From: Bigelowiella natans CCMP2755
Lineage: Eukaryota; Cercozoa; Chlorarachniophyceae
NCBI GenBank assembly: GCA_000320545.1
Contig: ADNK01002760.1
Coordinates: forward strand, 1 to 50,666
Length of the DNA: 50,666 nt
Direction of reading: 5' to 3'
The translations under genes and the position numbers were made by a program. The notes below the pieces were generated by a model. That model did not search any database and had not been told where the DNA came from. It saw only the letters and a list, made by a program, of their open reading frames with translations. Each line of letters begins with the position of its first letter. Positions within the stretch are counted from its first letter, which is position 1. This document shows, in pieces, positions 35,237 through 46,544 of this stretch.

Positions 35237-36861
35237 ATGTATGATGTCCGAAGAACTGTTGTAAGACATGCAATGTCAATGGGGTTTTATTGTTTTAGCA
35301 CAAACAGCATAGATTGTCACACACACCGCCACTTTGACTTCACATGCGCCATGTGCCGCATGCATTTTGCGTTTCTCCCCGTCGCACAGCTGATCATGTT
35401 GAAGTAGTTGTTGATCTCCGCAAGAGCATCGTTGCACTCTAGCACTCTAGCACTGTTTGGTGACCAGCAACAAAAAAGCGTTGGCATGCTAGCATGCGCG
35501 GTCATGCATGCTAGCATGGTCGAAGCAACAATCGCTACCACCATGCATGACCTGTCCAACACCACCACCATCAGTGTCTGCAGCCATGATGACATCTGAA
35601 ATTAGCTAGTTAGCTAGTCAGCTCCGTGGAGAACATGAACTCGAGTCAACTTCACATGCATGATTTGAGCACATCCACGACCTAGCTAGCTAGCTAGCTA
35701 GACGTGCACGCACAACACTGGATTGATGTGATGTGACATCGCCAGATCGGCGGAGACGACAGCGATTTGGCGATCCTTGCTCTGACATCAGTCATGCTAG
35801 CATGGCACTGTTCAATGCGAGCAGACATGAACTCAGAAGTGCTAGATGATGGATTGACGATGCAGTCACCACGTGGCACGCACAAGCACCACATTGATCG
35901 ATCGAACAGTGCTAGAGTGTTGACCGACCTTTCTGCAATGAGCACAATGCTGGAATGAACAATGAACAATGAACAATGAATGAAGCATCGATGCAAAACC
36001 ACATGCGCCAGAAACACATGGGAGACAAGTGTGTGCATGAAGCAGCGCCTCAGCAAAAGTCATTGCGAGGTGGGACTCACACAGACTTGTCAGCACCCTG
36101 TTGGTGGTGAGTGACAACTTGCAACCGAGCCGAACCAGCCGACAATGAACAATGAACAATGATGACGAACTACGTTTCCAAAATGTTGCAAGACATTTGC
36201 AGTGTGCGAAATGCAGTGCCTCGAACTGGCTTCAGTGAGGACTGTGACTAGCAAATCAACTAGCTGATGCAATCCGCACGGACGGTAGAAACATGCAGAA
36301 TGCACACATTCTTGTCCTACGACAACAACAATTGTGCGTCGTATTCATAAAATAGCCCGGTAAACAACGCGTTTGAATTCGAAGTTCCGAAATAATCGGT
36401 TCTAATTCGGGTTCACCGACCGACGTTGGTTCCTCAGGAGAGTGTCTGCTGGCTTGGTACGGGTACGGCTACAGAGGGGCACCCCACCTGCCTTCTAGTT
36501 GCTGTTCTGCTGTGGGGAGGGGGGGAATTGCTTTGGTGTTTGTTCTGCTCTCCTTCGAGTATGCATGCAGCTCTGTTGGCCTTCGCTAAACTATGTTTTT
36601 GCAAAAAACTCTGTCCAACTCCCATCAGAAAGCAGTGCTCTTGATGCTCCTACCTGGCCACTGACATGTATCATTGCCGCCATTTCTTGCTCAAGAGCTT
36701 ACGCCGATTGGTAGTGAGGGGGAAAGCACGGAGGGGAGAGACCTGGGGAAAATATGGACACTGGCGCAGTTGCACAGGTTTCACTCTCGGATGTAGCGCG
36801 TTCTGTTTTTGGACTGTGAGGTACGGCAACCGCAGCAGTGCTCACTACGCAAAAGGCAGCA
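35237..36861. other. Gene-free stretch; CATG/CTAG-rich island
   Basis: 35.3-36.3 kb is the densest example of the island class. CATGCTAGCATG occurs at 35485-35496, 35507-35518 and 35793-35804. A (CTAG)n run lies at about 35683-35701, and the tandem word GAACAAT recurs at about 35956-35980 and 36144-36160. Open frames on both strands lack splice context. From 36.4 to 36.86 kb the composition returns to normal, with no gene before the DAO start at 36862. Confidence 0.55.
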
Positions 36862-37170
36862 ATGACGACGACCCCCAAAGTAAGAGCCAGGCCGGAGATG
36901 TTGGTGCGGTTGACTTCCCCCACCCAGATCCTACGATTTCGCACTGGATTGCAGAGGTGCGAGCTATTTCTCGAAGCCTCGCTTAAACAAAGCCATAGAT
37001 GTTTGCTAAAGCACTGAAAAAGTATATATTTGCGCAGGCAAATCAACTCGGGACATCTGTTACAGCGTCGCGTGATGAGCAGATTCTTCCGAGCTACTCT
37101 CCGATCGTGATTATAGGTAGAGGGAGTTCATTTCTGCCCTGCCAGCAAACAATCCATGAACTTCACACAC

Positions 37171-37214
<44 letters not shown>

Positions 37215-37965
37215 ACACACACATACACACACACACTCACACAAAAGGCCCTCTCGGCAGTCAGATGTATTCAGACTTGGGCTTGCATGTACGCCTTCAT
37301 CCATCATTATTTTTGGTCATCATCGTCGTCGTTTCGTCATTGAACGACGACTGTTTAGGCGGCGGGTTGAGTGGAACGAGTGTGAGCTATCACCTCACCC
37401 TTGCAGAACAAAAGAGCCTGCTCCTTGAAGCTCGATCTATAGGCTACGGTTCGTGCTCGCTTTCAAATATATATTGGGTGGTGGCGATGACGATGTGCAG
37501 GAGGAGTCGTATCGTAAACTCGAGAATTGATATTTATACTTGAATTGCGTCATTCTTCTAGGAGCCAGTGGGAGAAACGGTGGCATCCTTCAACCAAAAA
37601 GCTACTTTGAGCTCCCAAAGCTGGTAGTAGTAAGCAGTAGTAGCAGCAGCAGCAGCAGCAGCAGTAGCAGTAGCAGTAGGTAGTAGTAGTAGTAGGTAGT
37701 GGTAGTGGTAGTGGTAGTGGTAGTGGTAGTAGTAGTAGTGGTAGTAGTAGTACACAGCGGCAGTCGTTCTGCCAGCCACGTGTCCAGTTGGAAGCTTAGT
37801 TATCGAACACTGTTACTACTCGATTGGAAATCGTGCTGTTATCTGTTTACGACAAATGTAAGTATTACGTTTACTAACAAGTTTGCGAAACCGCTCTTCC
37901 AAAGGCGCGCAAGTATGGAATCTTGGCAGCTTATAGAATCATCAGGTTCATCATAGCTTGTTTTT

Positions 37966-37997
<32 letters not shown>

Positions 37998-38498
37998 AGC
38001 ACTTGATGCATAGGAGGAGATGGAAGAAAGGAGAGGGACTAATAGCCAACACGGGAAAATCTGAAAGTTTTATTTTAAAAGAACTGTTTGGCAGCAGTAG
38101 GAGTAGTAGTAGTAGTAGTAGTAATTGTATATATTTGGTTGCGTTTTGCTGGATTTTCTGTTCGTCGTCAACCAAGGTTTGAGCAAGAAGGGAGACGAAT
38201 GGTGCGGCGGTTTTGCGCCAACCATGCTCGAAAGTACACAGGAGATGACTTGGGGCTTGTAAGGTATTTTGTAGTCATCGGCATCAGCACTGTCATGGCC
38301 TGCATTTTCGGATCAACATCGTTTTACGAGGGCACAACTGCATGTTAGTCTGTAAACGGCGGTGATACGATGTAGGGATTTGGACGCCATGCTGATATTT
38401 GAGGATGGGGAGGAATTTCTAAAGGAGGTGAGCCGTTGAACTATCGCTTTAGCTTTGATATTATGGCAGTTTGCAACGGTCATTCTAAGGCCTCTAAT

Positions 38499-38534
<36 letters not shown>

Positions 38535-39534
38535 AGAAATTGTTGTATTTTGGTAACATAAAGGTTGGTATCTTTGGACGATCACCTCTCAGGCAGCTAC
38601 TTTGGTAACCATCATCACCACAACATCCTTGTAGCAGTGATATATAAATGCGTTCCATGACAAACATGGTTCTTGACCACGAGAATATTGCGAAAAACCC
38701 TCTGCTTCTTTATCTACCATCCGTTAAGGATGATTGCTGCCGCTACTGTTTTCGCGCAGACATTCGTTTGTTCTTAGGTCTCTTGGGCTGCAAATTCTGA
38801 CCAAAGCAGAATGCCAAGTATTGCGATGCGTAGCGTCATTAGCTAAATCATCCTAGCAGCTCTGTTTTGCATTTCTGGAATGTTTGTAGTTGTCCTCACG
38901 ACGACCTCATGCTCCCTCTCAGTACTATTCCTCACGTTTGCCTCGGCGTATGCTGCTGCCATCAAGCAGTATTGTTTGTTATTTGTTGCAACTGGCATGC
39001 TCTCACGTAGCCGCATCATCACATTGGTCAGGGGGATTGGGAAGCTGGGGCCATACGCCTTCCGAAAGGAGCTGATGCCGTATTATTACTATTATATTGT
39101 AGAGGCATGCGTGAATGCTCGTTGTTCGCTCCTTTTTGCTTGAAGCAGCAAGCGGCGTTGTTCTATTCCCTATTGTTGATTTCTGTCGCTGCGCTGCCTC
39201 CTTCCTAGGTGTCTGGCATCAGGCTCTCCAAAGCACTTGCTTCCGAAGCTGAGCAAGGAGGTCCTTTAACCTTCCTAAGTTCTCCGATATATCGATATAG
39301 GAAGGGGCATAGCATCTTTCCTATTTTGCTACGGGTGGATGATAGAGAGACCGACGTCTGAGCCCCACCCCGCTGAGGACTACATGTTGATGGTGGTGAT
39401 AAAATCAGGAGCCGAGATTAGAGAAGGCGTGGTGGTAGAGGCAGTGGTTGAGGTAGTAGTATTTTTAGAAGTTTGGAACAAGAGTGCATGGATGGAAGAT
39501 GCTGTAGTTGTGTAAATCTCTCTCTCTCTCTCCC

Positions 39535-39589
<55 letters not shown>

Positions 39590-40512
39590 ATGTGTGCATT
39601 TGTTAGAATAAAGAGGGAGGGCTCAACGTGCAGACTAACAGGGGAATCGTGAGGTGCGACAAGGTTGTGTACGCTACCAACGCGTGGACAGGAGGAGACG
39701 CGTTTGGTTAGAAGCAGCTTCTCGTCCATTGCTGACAAAAGCGATGTATTCGAGACAAAGATGGCGAAGGAAGATTGTCAATGGACAGGTAAGTCATAAT
39801 GTGCAGATTAAATACTAGCTCTCACTCTCTTGTATCGCACACATTCCCCCCCCCTCTGCGTTTATACATTTTTGCGCCAAGTTGTTGGCCTTGAAGGCGC
39901 TGTAGCATCTCGCTCTTTGTTTTCCCCAAAGACATGTCTGCTTCATGCTGGTTGTGAAAAATACCAACCGATTCTCTTCTCAGGAGTGCTTGGTTGGAGC
40001 TCCGATAACCTTCCTTGGGTCGGCAGAAGAACTGAAAAAGAATGGGTAGCAAATGTGGTCTTCATCCTATTTTTCAATGACTCAAAATATAGCAGACCTC
40101 CCCCCCCACCCTATTCCACAATGCGAAAAGAGTTTGTGTGCCGATGTGTAGCGTCTGTTTTTGCAAGGTATGTGCTGGTTTTTCTGGGCACGGATTACCA
40201 AGAACCTTGCTCTCTGGACAGGTATGCAACCCCTCATATCAACATTCTCACCAATCGTGTAAATTCTCACTGTTGTGGCCAACTATCCATGCAATATATG
40301 ATAGGCTATTGCGGAGCTGCTCACCGGCCATAAAGTAAGTAACTTCAGCCAGCAACTTAGAACACACGAATGATGTGCCAGTCTCACGCTGCTTTACACG
40401 TGCAAATGTGTAGTTTGGATCTGACCATGCACTCCTTCCTCCGGAATTCGCTCCTACCGAGAAGAGACTGAGTCATAGCAACTTAAAATCCTGGGATGGT
40501 GCTGGGGATTGA
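36862..40512 (+). CDS. FAD-dependent oxidoreductase (DAO family), multi-exon
   Basis: N-terminal exons 36862-36879 (MTTTPK), 37038-37116, 37359-37448 and 37562-37623 join in phase. They give the FAD-binding Rossmann start (IVIIGGGLSGTSVSYHL), LLEARSIGYGASGRNGGIL and the family's GaSGRNGG motif. C-terminal exons 39984-40054 (GVLGWSSDNLPWVGRR), 40168-40221 (VCAGFSGHGLPRTLL), 40305-40334 and 40414-40512 (ends NLKSWDGAGD) also join in phase and carry the second FAD-contact region (D-x-x-P-x-x-G and G-F-S-G-H-G). Between them, likely exons include about 38388-38429 (DAMLIFEDGEEFL), about 38779 (SLGLQILTKAECQ) and 39607 onward (NVQTNRGIVRCDKVVYATNA), but joints are unresolved. Relatives oxidise amines or amino acids (for example sarcosine, glycine or gamma-glutamyl-amine type). 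The substrate is unknown. No signal peptide is seen. Confidence 0.78.
37163..37240. repeat. (AC)n microsatellite
   Basis: An AC-dominated run of about 78 bases with a few interruptions, in an intron of the DAO gene. Confidence 0.9.
37630..37750. repeat. (AGC/AGT/GGT)n trinucleotide tract
   Basis: A mixed run of GTA, GCA and GTG triplets directly after a DAO exon (ends 37623). Its triplet periodicity keeps several frames open and gives false poly-Val and poly-Ala ORFs. Confidence 0.85.
39516..39590. repeat. (CT)n-(GT)n composite microsatellite
   Basis: A CT-rich run passes directly into GT repeats, immediately upstream of the DAO exon that begins at 39607. Confidence 0.88.
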
Positions 40513-41304
40513 TACGAATCGTATTTGCGGGCTTTTCACTGTTGATGACAGTCTGGTACAGATTGTGCGTTAAGAGACTTCAGTATGTCGAGATATCTCT
40601 AGATCTAGAAATGGCTAGGTGTGTGCACGCTTTGGAGCTCGTTGTTAACAATAAAATAACAGCTAGACAGCCCCACAAACGTCTAAATGTTTTGCGCGCT
40701 AAATCTAGATATCTACCTAGGCTACGTTACTATTGTGTCGATCGCGTGTAATACACCATTGAATCGACGTTCAATCCCACACAAATGCAATTAAAAACTA
40801 CTACTTCGCAAGCGTAGATTTACAAAGCGTTGTGTGTTAGTTGCGAGCTAACAAGAGCAAGCAGGTTATTTTAAAAAAATATCTAGATATTTTGCTTTTT
40901 CTGCATGTTTGCTTTCACTATCCAGCCTAGTATGCATATTTGTCTTTCCATTTGCGTAAGGCCGTCACTACGTGTTGCAAATGTCAATTGATGACGGTGA
41001 TCTCGGATGTATTTGTTATGCATGCGCAAAAACGATACGCTGCACATATATGCAACTTTTATAAGTATAAAGAGGCGTGTTTTAGAATAATAACGTAGTA
41101 ACAACAGCATCTATTGTCCAAATCAGTTAGTGCATTTGCCGCTGCTGGTTAAATATTTTTATCATCGTCATCATCATTATCGAGGATAACTTTTTCAGAT
41201 ATAGCTTAGACTTAGCTTAGACTGTGTAGCCTTCAACGCCAAACCAATGTAAGCATTGCCGTTAATAGCATCTAAATGTTATCAAATATCTTTAGAAAAT
41301 ACAC

Positions 41305-41343
<39 letters not shown>

Positions 41344-41609
41344 ACGATTATAAATGCACAGCTTTTGTTAGTCACTTGCAAAACTCTTCCGTAAATTACC
41401 TTGCTTCCTGCTTATAGCTCTCAATTATCGGCTGTCGTGACGAATGTAAGCAAGAGAGAGACCCCCGAGCATTGCAAAGAACCCCTGAACAGAAGTTGGT
41501 TCATTCGTTAATAAAAGATCGACGATCCGGAAACACACCACCAATTAATGACAGCTTATGCATCAAACAACAGAATACTGAGCACTGAAAGTGCAAGACC
41601 CATCACGAT
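40513..41609. other. Gene-free stretch between DAO and ABCG genes
   Basis: The two genes converge here (plus-strand DAO ends at 40512, minus-strand ABCG ends at 41610). From about 40.55 to 41.15 kb the sequence is rich in CTAGAT, TGCA and GCGC words like the other islands, without the 12-bp palindrome. An (AC)n run lies at 41307-41344. There is no supported gene. Confidence 0.5.
41307..41344. repeat. (AC)n microsatellite
   Basis: A nearly pure AC run of about 38 bases between the convergent DAO and ABCG genes. Confidence 0.9.
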
Positions 41610-43652
41610 TTAATCATGGGCGTTTGCATCACCCATCCACCGGCACTCTTTCTTTTTCGGTCGGTTTACCATAAGAGCCGCCAGCACGAGGACATTGAGC
41701 CAGATGCTGTTGGTGAAGCCCGACTCCATCCCGTAGAACTCCAGGATCGTCTCCCCGTTAAATATCCGGACATCGTTGAACTTGTCGTTGTCAAACTGGT
41801 TGATCATGAGCGCTGTCCACGGGTAGCGCAGAAAGCAGAGCCACGAGAACCACTCCCACCCGGCGGGGATCTTCTCGAAGACGATGAAGAAGCCTCCAAA
41901 GAACATGCAGATCGTGACGTAAGTCGGGAGCAGCGCGTTCGCGGCTTCAAGCGTGGGCACCGCTGACGCGACCAAGTAGGCCAGGACGATGCCAGTCATC
42001 GCCGTGAGGTAGTAGACGAAGATGAACACACCGAAGCTGCCCTGCAAATCGAGACCCCAGAAGATCGTAATCGTGAAGACAAGCGAGGTGAACGTGGCGA
42101 TCACGGCCTCCTCCAGGAACTTGGCCACGAAGTACGTGCTGGTCGTGTAGAGCCCGTCGGACCGTTCTCGGTAGAAAAGAGGCCGATCGAGCGTGAGGGA
42201 GGGGGTGAACGATGCCGCGCCGTAGCCCAGGATCGCAACGACGAAGTACAGCATTGCCGCTGTGCTCTGCATGTCTTGGATGTCCGTTTTGCTCCCCAGC
42301 CCGAAGTACAGGGATAGGATCAAAAGAGAGAAGAGAACCTTATCTCCGAGCCGGGGGCCGACGAACTCCCCGGACGTGTAGTGCGTGGTGGTGCGGTATT
42401 TTAAGATGGTGAGGATGCCGTGCAGCATCGAGTTGACGACTACAGGCTCCCTGGCGTTGAATGTAGGGCCTTTCGCCTTGAGCGTCTTGACTAATTCCGA
42501 GACGCGCTTGCTGTTGTCCTTCGACAGCTGGGAGCTGCTGTATGCTCCGTGGAAGTCGAAGTGCGCGGATTTGCCAGCCTGTGTTTGCATGATTGTGAAA
42601 GACCGAGCTCAGGTATAACTTGCAAGTGCTTCCTCTACAACATTTCTACTACTACTGCTGCTACTGCTACTGCTACTGCAACTACTACAATTAGCCAAAA
42701 CAACGATGTCTTCCTCAACCACACCTCGGCTCCTTCGATTAGCTTATTGTCCTCAGCGACTGACGCAACACCTTTGAGTGGACGAGGAGGAAGGTGAAGT
42801 CATTCACTAGGCCTATGAAAGCTCAGAAGCGCTTTTCATTCAAACAAAATACAGTTCCTTTTGAACCCCCCCCCCCCCCCCCCCCCTTCCTTAAACGTCT
42901 ACCACTAACACCGTGATGATTTGAGTCTTACTCAGATTCTTTGAAGGAACCGTGACTGAATCTAATGCCTTAGAGTTATCTTTATCGTCTTCTTTATCTT
43001 TTCCTTTTATAATAATATATTTTTTTCAGTAATTCAGTGATTGCGGTGACTATTTCTAAGTAGCAGCAGCAGCAGCACCACCACCACCACCACCATAGAT
43101 ACTAGGTAAAGACGCCATCAAGTTGGATGACTTGTGATGCCGCTGCTGTTGCTGTTATTGCAATACAAATGCAGCTTTCTCCTCCTAGAAATGCAAGGGA
43201 AAGAGGGTGATGGAATACCTTCTAACTGTCGGCCGCTGATTAGCTCAACCATCCACTCTACGGTCTGTGAAGAACACAAGGCAGCAAAGGCAGCAGCAGG
43301 AGAAGGAGGAGGAGGAGGAAGAAGAGGAGAAATTGCCGTTTTGGAAAAAGAAGCATACAATACATCCCTCGTTCGTATTAATATGTTGGGGAGGCAATTC
43401 TAGCTGCTCTTTTGCGTATTCAGCATAGTTTTGACGAAAACTTCGGATGAGTCCATTATTATTCTTTCATTTGCGCAGTTGATCTTTTCCCCCGTGACGA
43501 CTCACTAACAACTAGTAGTACTACCACCTACTGGTTCTAGCTACTATTGTCCCTGCAATACCGAGTCCTCTGGCTTGGGAGAGAACCCATGCTTTCCAAA
43601 ATACCCAACCTGGGAAGCAACACCAACAATTAACATATAAATCCTTGAATAC

Positions 43653-43687
<35 letters not shown>

Positions 43688-44928
43688 TATTTATATATCC
43701 ACCGAGATTGGGAGGGCTACTAGCTCATATTGCTTCCACACTACATTTTCCTTCACCACAGGTAGATTATCAACACTACTCGATAACACAACCTTGGGGG
43801 GTGAGGCTGTTTAGACAAGTACAGATAGCAATTGGAACTTGGTGACAGCTCTTCTCGTTTTACGATAACCCCTCCCCCCGCCCCGGCCCCCATTCATGTA
43901 AGCTACTACTACCATTGTCATGCTTGAAACACCGAGGGGCCCATCGTAAATCGTCTTGCCGCTGGAGAGCAGAAACAGATCTTCAAACTGCTGGAACGCA
44001 AATGCCGTAGGGGAATGAATGGTCGCGACAACGGTGCGCCCTATGCATCATCATTATAAATATCAAGGGATCGATTGGATACCACGATCAGGCTAAGAAA
44101 AAAGTCGTTACAGAACTTTGGGTATTAGAAGCAGTAGCTTTTGACATAACTACTACTAATAATAATAATAATAACAATGATAATAATACTAATAATAAGA
44201 ATGGTTCTACGATTAGGTACTCCCGCCTAACCTTCCTTAGCAAGAGCTTTCATTAGCACCACCACTTCGTTTGCCATGTGCGAATCGAGTCCAGTAGTAG
44301 GCTCGTCCAGGAATATCTACCAAGAATGAAGGAGAACTGAATACCACCGGCTGATTGATGAGGAAAGAATGCTCTTTATTGACGGAGGTTACGTACGATT
44401 CTAGGGGATGTCAGTAAGGCCATTGCGATGTTGGTGCGTTTCGCCTGGCCTGAATAATTTTTTGTTCAATGGTGATCATAACAATCATATTCGGCAAGTA
44501 ATATTGTTATTAATAACGCATATCAAACTGATAGTATTCGCTCATACCCCCAGAGATGCCTCGAGACAGCTCCGACCCAATCACGGTATCCTTGCAGCTC
44601 TGTTACACAGTGAAGGCAAACGCATACTTTTCAAAACTGGAGGTAAAGATATGATCTTTCGCGAGGGCTACTACCTCAAGAGAGAGCTTGTGTATAACAT
44701 CGTCCACACGCGCTTCGATTTCCTCTGCGGCCGTACCTGCAGGAAGCTTAAGAGTCCCAGTGTACATTAGAAACTGCTTCACGGTAAGATCGGGCACCTG
44801 TCGCATCAATGAGTGACAAGGACATAGAGGATTACGAAACCGGAAATTTACTGGCAACTCCATCATCATATCTCCATCGTCATCATCGGGCTCATCTTCA
44901 TCATCCGTATTTCCTTCACTGCTGCTAA

Positions 44929-44966
<38 letters not shown>

Positions 44967-45076
44967 TTACTACTACTACACTACTGCTGCTACTACTTTA
45001 CCAGAGTGTCGAATTGCTCCACGTACGAAGTCAGCTTGTTATACCTTTTCATTAGTGATTATACAAATATCATACA

Positions 45077-45118
<42 letters not shown>

Positions 45119-45639
45119 TGGTTCAAAAAGTTCGTGTTAAAAATTCGGAACTTACACAACAGGTCCAGCTCTCTGTCCGTCATAGAGAATCTGGCCGTCG
45201 ATTTGGCCTTTGAATACAATCACCATAAATATCTTGAAATTACACCTGTTGAACCTCTAAAGTGGTAAGCTCTTACCAGTGTTCTTGCGGCCTGCAAGAA
45301 TGTCGAGCAACGTTGTTTTGCCACTTCCAGAAGGACCTTCAATACCGAATCTGTTAAAGCAGCCTTCACTTCTTCGCTATTCTACTACCCATGAGTGCTG
45401 TCAGCCTTCCAGGCAAAAAAGCGCCATTCAAATCATCCAGAATTTTTAGTTCCTCTGTCCGAAAAGTCACTTTCAAAAATGTGACAGAAGCTTGCAAAAA
45501 CCGATTTACCATTATCATTTGCCTTGTTCTTCACAGTGTACACCAAATTCTGGAAAGTCACGTGCATTCCCTGACAAATCACAAGTAGCAATTTCAGCGA
45601 AGTGCGCAAATTTGAATGCTCGCATCCATTCATTCGCAT
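41610..45639 (-). CDS. ABCG-family half ABC transporter, complete 13-exon model
   Basis: Thirteen exons agree in phase and give 639 residues: 45639-45510, 45490-45389, 45336-45277, 45207-45156, 45044-45002, 44797-44675, 44599-44548, 44449-44397, 44316-44232, 44040-43913, 43609-43562, 43264-43219, 42607-41610. The ATP-binding domain comes first, as usual for ABCG/White: Walker [10 protein letters not shown] after [13 protein letters not shown] (Q-loop), signature RGISGGQAKR, Walker [14 protein letters not shown]-loop ATIHSP. The membrane domain (six helices) is almost wholly in the last exon of 998 bases, with [15 protein letters not shown] and [20 protein letters not shown]. Half-transporters dimerise and export lipids, sterols or other hydrophobic compounds; the substrate is not known. 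The second intron is only 19 bases (or 40 with an alternative acceptor). The start could instead be the ATG at about 45567 ([10 protein letters not shown]). Confidence 0.92.
42866..42886. repeat. C21 homopolymer tract
   Basis: A run of 21 C on the plus strand in the intron before the last ABCG exon. Confidence 0.95.
43655..43685. repeat. (TA)n microsatellite
   Basis: A TA run in an ABCG intron. A similar run lies at about 45080-45114 in another intron of the same gene. Confidence 0.88.
44931..44982. repeat. (ACT)n microsatellite
   Basis: A trinucleotide run in the ABCG intron directly 3' (gene sense) of the exon 45044-45002. Confidence 0.88.
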
Positions 45640-46171
45640 GCACGTGCGTTAGACATTGCTTCTCACTAGTTGCGTCGTGCATTTGTGCGCGTGAGGCGAT
45701 TGACAGACCGTTTTTGAATCTGATGAATAGTTGGATGAACGGCCCCCTACGCCCTTCATCTCCATCGACCCTGGGCTTTTCACCTCGTCTTTGGTGTTTC
45801 AGCGCATCAGAACTAATTCGCTACATGACAGACGACTCCCTGAGCGGAGCCTCGCCAGTGAAAGTCAAAGCCTACTCGTACCTTTTGCCGCTGCCACAGC
45901 TGCGGAAGCCATCTGTCAGTTTGATCGGGTTCAGATTCTCTTCCTTTGAGGCGTTGTCGCACTTGCGCAATCCGACGTGTTGACGGCCAAAAAGGCAGTC
46001 GCTCTGGGATGAACCCCATGCATTCCAGTGAGACGGCGTGTTTTTTGAAGCGAGGTGGCTTCTCGGCCCGTTTGGCAACGTTCGTTGTTCTTCTTCCTTT
46101 CCAAAATGCCGAACTTCGGCAGGATGGCTAGATGGGTCCAAGCATCGTGGGTTCCCGGCGGACCCATGTCA
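45640..46171. other. Uncharacterised sequence between ABCG start and the LTR
   Basis: About 530 bases upstream of the ABCG gene, into which the retrotransposon has inserted. Open frames run on both strands (minus, about 46141-45872, containing HWNAWGSSQSDCLFG; plus, 45492-45983). Both look mildly coding-like and neither is recognised. It may hold the ABCG promoter, a 5' exon, or a remnant of another repeat. Confidence 0.4.
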
Positions 46172-46493
46172 TGTTGCGCGTAAGTGTTCACAGGCCGAGG
46201 CGCTACGTGCACAAGTAGCAGGGGGGGAAAGGCACGTTTGCTTCCTTTTGAAGAGTTGTGTTTATTTTTATTAAAGATTATATTTTTATTAAATCGTGCA
46301 CTGCGTAATCATTCGCGAAGCTTTCGCGAATGCCGCCGCACGTGGGGCAGCACACTTCCGGTGTGCTGCCATGAGTCCCGCCGGAACCCACGTGCCTATG
46401 CTGTATTAATATCTACGTTATCTATATTCTATATCCGCGACAACCCCTTTGTTGTCGCACGTGACTTGTGCCCGCGTAGTGGTACGCGCTACA
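46172..46493 (-). mobile_element. 3' long terminal repeat of Ty3/gypsy element
   Basis: 322 bp bounded by TG...CA with an 11-bp terminal inverted repeat matching at 10 positions (TGTTGCGCGTA at 46172, TACGCGCTACA ending at 46493). It directly abuts the polypurine tract and lies 51 bp beyond the pol stop. It is the 3' LTR because the element reads on the minus strand. Inside are three CACGTG hexamers and several hairpins (see the findings). The 5' LTR and the second target-site copy lie beyond the right edge, so the ends are inferred from structure alone. The bases flanking the left end are CATGTCA. Confidence 0.8.
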
Positions 46494-46503
46494 CCTCCCC
46501 CAA
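46494..46503 (-). other. Polypurine tract of the retrotransposon
   Basis: On the element strand it reads TTGGGGGAGG, immediately before the LTR start TGTAGCG. This is the expected place and composition of the primer for second-strand DNA synthesis. Confidence 0.75.
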
Positions 46504-46544
46504 GTCACGTTGCTCCTTCCTTCCTTCCTTATTCCCTTAGACCT

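Noticed and set aside
41616-42412. Plus-strand ORFs opposite the ABCG membrane domain
   Set aside because: Antisense frames of a GC-rich coding exon. The minus strand carries the recognised domain.
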